From assembly GCA_012934845.2 (NCBI GenBank), contig WNNJ02003568.1, forward strand, positions 1 through 64,000: a DNA stretch of 64,000 nt, given 5' to 3'. Under the pieces are notes generated by a model that was not told the DNA's origin, searched no databases, and worked only from the letters and a program-made list of their open reading frames with translations. Shown here piece after piece: positions 56,690 through 64,000 of this stretch (position 1 is the stretch's first letter; every line of letters begins with the position of its first letter). Both the position numbers and the translations under genes were made by a program. This DNA is from Pomphorhynchus laevis. Taxonomy: Eukaryota > Acanthocephala > Palaeacanthocephala > Echinorhynchida > Pomphorhynchidae.

Positions 56690-56890
56690 TCTTACAATCT
56701 CTTTGAAACAAATATCTTTGACGACAACCAAACGACAACCTTCGACGACAACTAACGACAACCATCGACAACCATCCGCTTGACAATTATCGACAACCAT
56801 CGACAACCATCGACGACATCCGCTCGCTACTTACAACTAACGCGAACTACTTACAATTAACTACTTACAATTATTTAAAAATCGTAAGCT
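56690..56890 (+). repeat. CGACAACCAT tandem tract, 5-prime region of LINE D
   Basis: Repeats of CGACAACCAT and ACTTACAATTA in about 10-12-bp steps directly ahead of ORF1 at 56908. Likely the LINE's 5' untranslated region. Confidence 0.8.
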
Positions 56891-56907
56891 ATTGCAACCT
56901 ACAGTTA

Positions 56908-58047
56908 ATGGGAGCCAAGAAGAAAAATCTACCAAAAGCCAAGCGATTAATCTCTGTTGATACCGATAAAACCGGCAAGCTCGAGAACATACAAGTGGAA
57001 TGCTCCGCTAGCGGCTGTCAAATCTGAACATCAGTAACACATAATTGTGCTTTGGGTCAGGAAACTTGTGGCGGGCCACCGTTCTACTGCGGATTCTGTG
57101 CGGCGAAACAAATCAACTTGTTAATAAAACGATTAGAGCAATTGGAAATGGCATCGCAGCATGATCGAATTTCTCAAATTTCTGACAAATCTACTGAGAC
57201 AGTGAAGGAGCCGCAAATTGTATCGCAGCAAGATGGATTTTGTCAAGTTTATGATAAATCTACCGAGACAGTGACGAATCCGCAAATTGTTACAACTAAT
57301 GTATATTCACTCCCCGACACCCCACGTCCCGTCCTTCCCGTCTCGTCTCTCAATACCTTGCATCCATCAATCAAAATCACCTCCACCAACCTCCACTATC
57401 CTTCCACTCATAACCTTTCCTCACATCGCTTGCCACCCTCTTTATTATCATTATCCTCTATGTCTCCCTGCGTCAAACCAAATCCCTCCAAATCATCAAC
57501 TGCCAGCTCTTCCATCGTGATCTCACCTACTCACGTCAGTCGTCCTCCTTTACGGAAGCGCTTTGCTTCTCGCGATCGTTGCGTCATTGTCACTAATATC
57601 ACGCCTTCTAACTCCTTATCTCCACAAGCACGTCTAGACTACGATGTTTCCGCCTTCAGATCCATCCTCTCGTCTATTGTCCCTGCGGATAAACCTTCCT
57701 TTTTCAGGGACATTTCTCCTGTCGCATTTATTCGTCTAAACAAATCTTCTCAATCTAATTCTTCCCAGCCCCCTCTCCTAAAAATTATTTTCAAGCATCG
57801 CTCTCACGCGTCTTCTGTCCTCTCTCAACGATTCAAAATCATGTCATCTTCAACGACTCGAATTTTCCCCGATCGCGCCCCTTCTGAAATCGCTCAAATC
57901 TCTTCAACCCGCATCGAAAAACGCCGTCGCGAGGAAAACGGCGAAACCTCACTCTCAATCCGAAACATAGACGGAAATTTTCAAGTTGTCCACACCCGTC
58001 CAAAAATTCGATGGCGCTCCATCTCTCCTATGTGTCTTCTCCACTAG
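56908..58047 (+). CDS. LINE D ORF1 (PHD-like finger protein)
   Basis: 379 codons from ATG at 56908, with one in-frame TGA at codon 40. The N-terminal Lys-rich MGAKKKNLPKAKR precedes a Cys/His cluster (VECSASGCQ, HNCALGQ, PPFYCGFCAA), a PHD-like finger as in CR1-group ORF1 proteins, then a short coiled region INLLIKRLEQLE. The middle is Ser/Thr/Pro-rich and the C-terminal third (about 57,600-57,990) has an RNA-binding-like fold pattern. ORF1 overlaps ORF2 by 37 nt, suggesting re-initiation. Confidence 0.82.
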
Positions 58048-60757
58048 ACTCTTTCGCCACAACACACGGTTTCCGCCTCGGTCTCCTTAACACTAGATCT
58101 ATTCTCAATAAATCCGATCTTATCCTCAACCTATTCACCAAGCAATACATCGATCTCTTCTGCCTCACCGAATCCTGGCACTCAGATTCCGACGACCTTT
58201 CCATTCACCGTCTGCTCTCTACCGGTTGCTCCCTAGTCGAATCCGCCCGCCCCTTCAGCTCATGCCCTTCTAAATTCTCTAATCATTGCGGAATCGTCGC
58301 ATTCAAGCGTCACCCCGCGTCTCTTCGCAAAATCAATCCCCCTTTCAGTCCTTGCTCTTTTGAATTGCTCACTTGTCGTTATTCTAACCCGATCACTCTA
58401 GATCTCGCCATTGTATACCGTCCTGGTTCATCAGCTCCTACTGCCTTATTTTTTACCGAACTCGGTGACCTCCTTTCTCATTGTGCTTTGTCCTCAATCC
58501 CTTCACTCGTTCTAGGCGACTTCAATATCCGCCTAGACCGCCCCTCTTCCACGGATTCCATCCGGTTCATCAACATTCTATCCAACTACAATTACAAACT
58601 AATCTCCACTGCCCCCACACATATACTTAATGGGGCACTCGACATCGTCGCTGTCCCCGATCATTTTGCTGCCTACACCTCACCGTCCATCTCTGATCCT
58701 GGTCTATCCGATCACTTTCTTATCACCCTTGATCTCACTCACAACCACACCCCTCCTCACACACCTACAATTCTACGTCGCCCTTGGAGAAATCTTGACC
58801 TCTCCCTTCTCCACTCTGCCTTACTAAAATCATCTCTATCATTACCCACAATAACAAAATCATATCTTCACGATCTCGCCTTTCTTTTCGACTCTGAACT
58901 CACATCCACTCTCGATATTCTCTTGCCCTTCAAGTCTCACCCACACCGTCGCTTGCACCGTGCCCCATGGTTTGACATCCAATGCCTACTATCAAAGCGT
59001 CGACTCCGCCATGCTTTTCGAGTCTATCACCGCTCTCTCAGACGTGATTTCCGCTCGATCACTCCGTCTTTCCGTGATTCCTATCTTGCTCTTCGCCGGT
59101 CTCATCTCAACCTAATACGTACCAAATGCAGCTCCTTCTGGCAGCATAAAATCATCACTTCATTCAACTCTAAGACTCTCTGGCATACTTTTAACTCAAT
59201 CCTTGCTCGCTCCTCTTCGCCGTGCAACATCAATGTCAATGATTATTCGTCATTTCTCGAGACTAAAGTATCCACGTTGCTCTCTCACACCCCGGTCTCC
59301 ATCCTATCCCACTCTGCCCAGTCTAATCTCATCCTCCCGGAACTCTTTCATCTTCTCCCAGTCTCACCTACAGAAGTATCATCTGTCCTCATGTCCTTGC
59401 CCAACAAAACCTCACCTGCCGATCCCCTGCCTACTCACATATTAAAATCTATATGCTCATCGATATCCCCATTTCTCACAACCTTGTTTAACTCGTCCAT
59501 CCGCAGTCGTATCTTCCCTTCACACTGGAAATTCGCAATCGTTCGTCCCCTCCTTAAGAAACAATCGCTCGACCCCTCCCTCCTTCTAGCTATCGCCCTA
59601 TTTCACTACTCCCTACTCTTTCTAAGCTCTCAGAACGCCTCAACTTAATACAAATCAACGCTTATCTCTCCTCATCCAATCTCTACACTCATTTCCAATC
59701 CGCTTTCCGCTCTAATCACTCGACAGAAATCGCATACATAAAAGTGTACAACGACTTACTCATTTCTCGAGACAAGGCTCTATATAGTGTTCTCATCTCC
59801 ATCGACCTATCCTCCGCATTCGACATTGTCGACCACTCCGTCCTCCTTTCTCGCCTTCGTTATGATTACGGCTTTTCCTCCTCCGTAGCATGATTCGCCT
59901 CATATCTATCCGATCGTTCCTTTCGCGTCTGGTCTAATTCATCATCCTCCCCTCCCATCCCTATTTTTTGCGAGATCCCACAAGATTCAGTCCTAGGTCC
60001 CCTGCTTTTCTCTCTTCTGCTTGGCGATCTATCTCCGTTTATCAAACCTTACTCCTTTAAGGTCATGCAATATGCCGATGACATTCTAATCTATGCTCAT
60101 GCACCCGCACATCGCATACACGATATCGGCATTTCTGCCTCCAACTGTCTTTCTTCTATCTACAAACGTCTCTCCAATCTCCATCTCGTTCTAAACCCCG
60201 AAAAGTCCAAAATAATGTGGATCCTCCCCCGTAAACCAAACATATCTCCTCCCACTGTATATTTTGCCTCATCGATCATCCCCATAGTCCACAATCTCAC
60301 TTTCTTAGGCTTCCATTTCGATGATCACATTTCCCTTAAACCCTTCGTCCGTGACAAGGTCCGCTCATCTAACTTAATTCTCCGTGACATCCGCCGTATT
60401 TGCCCCCTTATCGACTTCCGTTCTTGTACGTCTCTTCTTTCATCGCTTCTTTTCCCTAAAATCGATTACTGCCTTAGCCTTTTCGCCAATTCTCCAAAAT
60501 CCATCATCCTACCCCTACAACGAATAATCAACACCACCGTTCGAGTGCTCTTTCGTCTCCGTCGCTTCGACCACACATCCACATATTTTGCCCAACTCTC
60601 CTGGCCCACCATCCACATCCGCATCAAACTCCGCCTTCTTCTCGTTACCTTTCGTCTCATCGCTGTCGGCTCCCCATCGTTCATCAACCTTCTTTTCTTA
60701 GACGATACTCGCCCCACCTCGCTATCGCTTCGTTCCTGTCATACCTTCTTACTCTAA
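58011..60757 (+). CDS. LINE D ORF2 (endonuclease and reverse transcriptase)
   Basis: Starts ATG at 58011. Apurinic-type endonuclease: GLLNTRSILNKSD, LTESWH, VLGDFNIRLDR (58510), SDHFLITL (58705). Linker RHAFRVYHRSLRRDF. RT: ADPLPTHILKSIC, HWKFAIVRPLLKK (59530), then after a frame change SIDLSSAFDIVDH (59810), VLGPLLFSLLLGDL (59990), MQYADDILIY (60065), LTFLGFHFDDHIS (60300), CTSLLSSLLFPKIDYC. Ends at 60757 with a tail region. Frame change near 59590 and TGA near 59892 (Trp in relatives) inactivate it. L2/CR1 group by the LGFHFD and NTRS styles. Confidence 0.9.
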
Positions 60758-61079
60758 GTTCCTAATTACTCCAACAACTACGGTCTCCGATCCTTCCTCG
60801 TCGCCGCCTCACTCGCCTGGAATCAACTCCCTCTCGACGTCCGCCGCGCCCCCTCCTTTATCACATTCAAACACCTTCCCGTTCACACCTTCTCGACACC
60901 TGATTCACAGTCTTGTTTTTTATGTGGTCACGTAAGCGTGCGCTGGCACGCATTTGTCACGTTAAAGTAAATCCTTTTTTATCGACATTTCGAGAAATAA
61001 TCAATGACGCATTCTATCGTGTGATTCATTAGATTCCAAATTTAAACTCATTACCAAATGCAACGCAGGAAATTATTTT

Positions 61080-64000
61080 ATTGAAAAACTAGCTGACTTA
61101 TCCACCGTAGCTACGTCCGATAAATCTAGCATTTCCATGCATCTTAAGACGGTAAATGTATTCTGTCCATTAATTTTACAGGAGACACCGAAATCAAAAA
61201 AAAATATTCGTTGTAATACAACTCGCAGATTGATTCTTTGATAAGAAAATAAAATCACTGAATTATTACACGAATCGGCTGCTCTAAAAGAGGAATAAAA
61301 TTCAAGCCTGTAAAATTCAAGACAGTAATGAAGTAGCGGAGTTTGAAGATACATTTAATGTCCGATATATTTCACATTTAAAATCAAAAATAGACAATAA
61401 AAAATCACGTTGCGATCGTGGAGACTGAGATAAGCGAGCCCAACAAATTACTAGCAAAGCCATATAATTTTTATTCCATGCGCGTAACGTTTTCTGCCGG
61501 GGATCAGTTATACGATGATTATTATTGGCCACAATGAAGCGGATGTCAAAAATGGGGTTACTAGAGGCAAAATTGTCATAATCAACACATTAGATGTCCG
61601 TACTGTTCAGGTGAACACACATCGCAGCAATGCAATAAATACAATAAAAGGAGGTGCATTAACTGTGGATGCAACCATTGTTCTTTCTATAAAAAGTCCG
61701 CAGTTCAAAGCATTTTATCTTTGGTTCCAGGATAAAAACAAAGATACAGTGGAGGACAGTGCGAGGAATACAAATGATTGTACCAGAATAGAGAATGGAA
61801 CAAAACTGAACACCTATGCGGAAATGGCCTCTCTCTATACAGAAAAAACGGATAATGGATGTAAAGACATGATCAATGAAATACACGAATTATCATTGTC
61901 CAGGCGTTTCGAATTGTTTCAAGAGCATATTCTAAAAGTAGTTACTAAAAGAATTACAGACGCGCTAAATAATATCGAGAAGAAAATAGGAACGCTATTA
62001 CAAAACTTGTCAGATAGCATATCCGGAGAAAGTATAAATCAGAAAATAAATTCGATAGTTAATGTTAATGACGTATCTGTTTAAGTGGCTCAGAAAAACA
62101 CAACAAAACCCATCTAACAGAAAGCGTCGCTTAAAAGACAATTGGCCACCAAGAACCGGAAACGCCTTTCAATCTTGAAGATCCATCACAAAGAGGGGGA
62201 ATAGAGTATAAGCAATACAGATACAGTCAACAATCCATCCCCATCTATAAGTGATTCTTCCGATATTCACAGTAAAGATCTCACAAATGAAACTTCAGGT
62301 ATGGAGGAAGTAGGAGGAAAACTTAAGATCAAATGACAGGTTTTCAATCTATGATAATAAAACAGTGGAATTGTGGAGGATTAAAAGGTGCTAAATTTCT
62401 ATTCTGAGAAATGGATCCTCAAGTTATTTTTTTACAAGAAACAAAATGTCACAGTGATTTTCGTCAGAAATTCCAAATTGCTCCAGAATATGACGTTGTT
62501 TGTTCACCCCAATTTCAACTAACTCAGGTGGTGTTACCACGGTTATACATTCATCATGGCACGCAAAACTGATTTTTAGTTCAAGTAATGAAAATTGTTC
62601 AATTAATATATGCAAGATAAGAATAAAAAGCATGTTCTTGAAGTTGGCAAATATCTATATTTTGCCAAAACATGTACATTTAAAATCCACAAAAGATTTT
62701 ACACACAATTATTGAATTGGGCGTAGACTGCTTGTTTGGAGATGTAATGATCCAACCTGCCATTGGATTAAATAAATTGCAAATAAGTGGGAATATATGA
62801 TAGTTGCCTACACACCTTCCTCAACATTTCACTGCCTGACACGGGATATACATTCGTATCTAGATGCGGTGATTTATAGGTCCGGACATTATTATGTTCC
62901 AACGCTATTGGAGCAACAAGGTATGAACTGTGTGTCTGGTCACGATAGTCTAACTTGGAGGATCGGTACGAAAACTCAGCTGAATGATCGTTTTATTTTC
63001 TCAGATTTGAACATAGCTGCTTTCAACTTCTTACTTAAATTTCAAAAACAAAATGCGCTACAAGAAATTGACAGGGCATTGCAAACACGTGTTAAATGTT
63101 TACAAATTCATCGTCAATTTGATAGTACAAGGACACCTTCCTTTTTCAAAACAGCAAAACATTTTATTTTGCCGGAAAATTCAGATATGTTTCAAGAATC
63201 TTGGTCAAAAATTTACTAGAGAGCACGATACTACTGGCAATTAGAAAAGGATACGAAACACATTCGACGGTGCCAATCAAATTATAACAATTGGTGGAAA
63301 ACAATTAAAGCAAATAGAACCACACATTGGAAATCGGCAGCCAAGAAATGGATTGCTAAAAGTTCATATGAGAATGTTATGACGAATATTATCAACAACC
63401 ATTCGAAAGAAGCTCTATGTAAAGCACCCATAGTTACATTTAGACAGTTGATATGTGGTAAAGCAGATTTATGCATGTTAGACACATTATCAGTATGGGG
63501 CCGAGGAAATAAATTATCTGACAATGGTTTTTCAGTCTGTCCGAAAGTGGCAAGTGCAGTGAACAGTATTTCAAGAGAAAAATGGGCTAGCATATTTTTT
63601 AAATAGTCCTGCCGAAGAATTATCACAGCTCAGACCGATTGCCATTCAAAATGCACTAATATCAATATACGAAAGAGCATTGACAGCTAAAATACGATTA
63701 TTAACCAAAAAAATATGATATTATCCCCAAATGTATTCATGGGTTCACCGAAGGTAAATCTGTACAAATTACAACCGTGAACATTTATAGCTTAATGATT
63801 AATTGTCAGAACTTTTTAAGATTGTTGATCGCAATTGATTTTAAAGCTGCATTCGATAACATCTCAATTGACAGTATTATTGATACCTTGACGATTTTCA
63901 ATTTCCCATGCAACTTAATCAGCCGCGTTTATAAAGTGTTGATGACAAAACGATATTTTTATCAAGACGATAGTGAAAAGAAGTTTTTCTATACGACAAA
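61080..64000 (+). mobile_element. LINE E, gag-bearing, runs off the right edge
   Basis: 5' region from 61080 with a KLADLSTVATSDKSS stretch. ORF1 zone 61515-62084, with zinc knuckles in an overlapping frame at 61590 (CPYCSGEHTSQQC, then CINCGCNHC). Endonuclease from 62340: KQWNCGGLKG, DPQVIFLQETKC, YTPSSTFHCL. Linker 62797-63219 with SGHDSLTWRI. RT from 63630: LRPIAIQNALISIYERALTAKIR, SPNVHGFTEGKSVQ-like, LIAIDFKAAFDNISIDSI, VYKVLMTKRYFYQDD, continuing past 64000. Several frame changes. Domain order and phrasing match family K, but the sequence is clearly distinct. Confidence 0.8.

Larger units (their letters stand above)
56690..60985 (+). mobile_element. L2/CR1-type LINE D, nearly full length
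   Basis: Includes the repeat tract, ORF1, ORF2 (endonuclease plus RT) and a 3' end with GCGTGC, GCTG, GCACGC hairpin and CATTTGTCACGTTAAAG. It is much less AT-rich than its surroundings. Only about three breaks were seen: a TGA in ORF1 at about 57027, a frame change in ORF2 near 59590 and a TGA near 59892. It is the youngest of the four copies of this family in the window. Confidence 0.92.

Noticed and set aside
57287-57520. Additional overlapping frames inside LINE D (also 58630, 59203 and the minus strand at 60466)
   Set aside because: Shadows of ORF1 and ORF2 in C-rich coding sequence.
56908-60757. Reassigned code with TGA as Trp (two TGA codons in LINE D fall where Trp is expected)
   Set aside because: Both host genes use TGG for conserved Trp and other stops occur; G-to-A transitions explain it.

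Overview
This is AT-rich eukaryotic DNA from an animal-like genome. It holds two host genes, both on the minus strand, set in a dense and mostly decayed landscape of retroelements. Species cannot be read from the sequence. The host genes diverge strongly from textbook orthologues. Introns fall into two classes: tiny ones (46-59 nt) and long ones (1.3-3.9 kb) swollen with repeats. The standard genetic code fits both host genes. A fast-evolving invertebrate with compact introns is the best guess.

Layout. 1-13,553: nearly all of a 6-phosphogluconate dehydrogenase gene, with twelve exons recovered by splice-site and protein reading; the last C-terminal exon lies off the left edge. Its long introns carry a 79-copy 31-bp satellite, a LINE ORF1 fragment, a beta-tubulin-like fragment, a hammerhead-like RNA motif and several near-perfect hairpins. 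13.6-20.8 kb: AT-rich intergenic DNA with dispersed repeat pairs, tandem duplications, more hairpins and one orphan membrane-type candidate exon. 20.9-25.3 kb: a decayed CR1-like LINE split by an L2/CR1-type LINE on the opposite strand. 25.4-28.2 kb: a GC-rich retroelement with a reverse transcriptase followed by a Cys/His finger and a restriction-like endonuclease-like domain (called the RLE family here). 28.2-38.2 kb: hammerhead-like relics, then a mosaic of RLE-family fragments in both orientations, minisatellites and another LINE. 38.2-40.0 kb: a Penelope-like element. 40.2-42.6 kb: another decayed L2/CR1-type LINE. 43.9-46.3 kb: a two-exon MYST histone acetyltransferase of MOF/KAT8 type, with a degraded copy of part of itself downstream. 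47-48.8 kb: RLE and L2/CR1 fragments. 49.1-56.5 kb: two head-to-tail copies of one gag-bearing LINE (family K). 56.7-61.0 kb: the best-preserved element, an L2/CR1-type LINE with two overlapping ORFs. 61.1-64.0 kb: a further LINE running off the right edge.

The host genes are unrelated in function (pentose phosphate pathway; chromatin acetylation) and do not form an operon-like unit. The points most worth a second look are: (1) a set of perfect 12-17 bp hairpins with 1-5 nt loops, one of which is visibly an inverted copy of adjacent coding sequence, suggesting a snap-back templating process; (2) hammerhead-like motifs showing compensatory changes in helix II; (3) the RLE-type RT family, present as at least six fragments of differing age; (4) the 31-bp intronic satellite with a nested 12-bp palindrome and multi-unit blocks. 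No LTR retroelement or Polinton could be supported.
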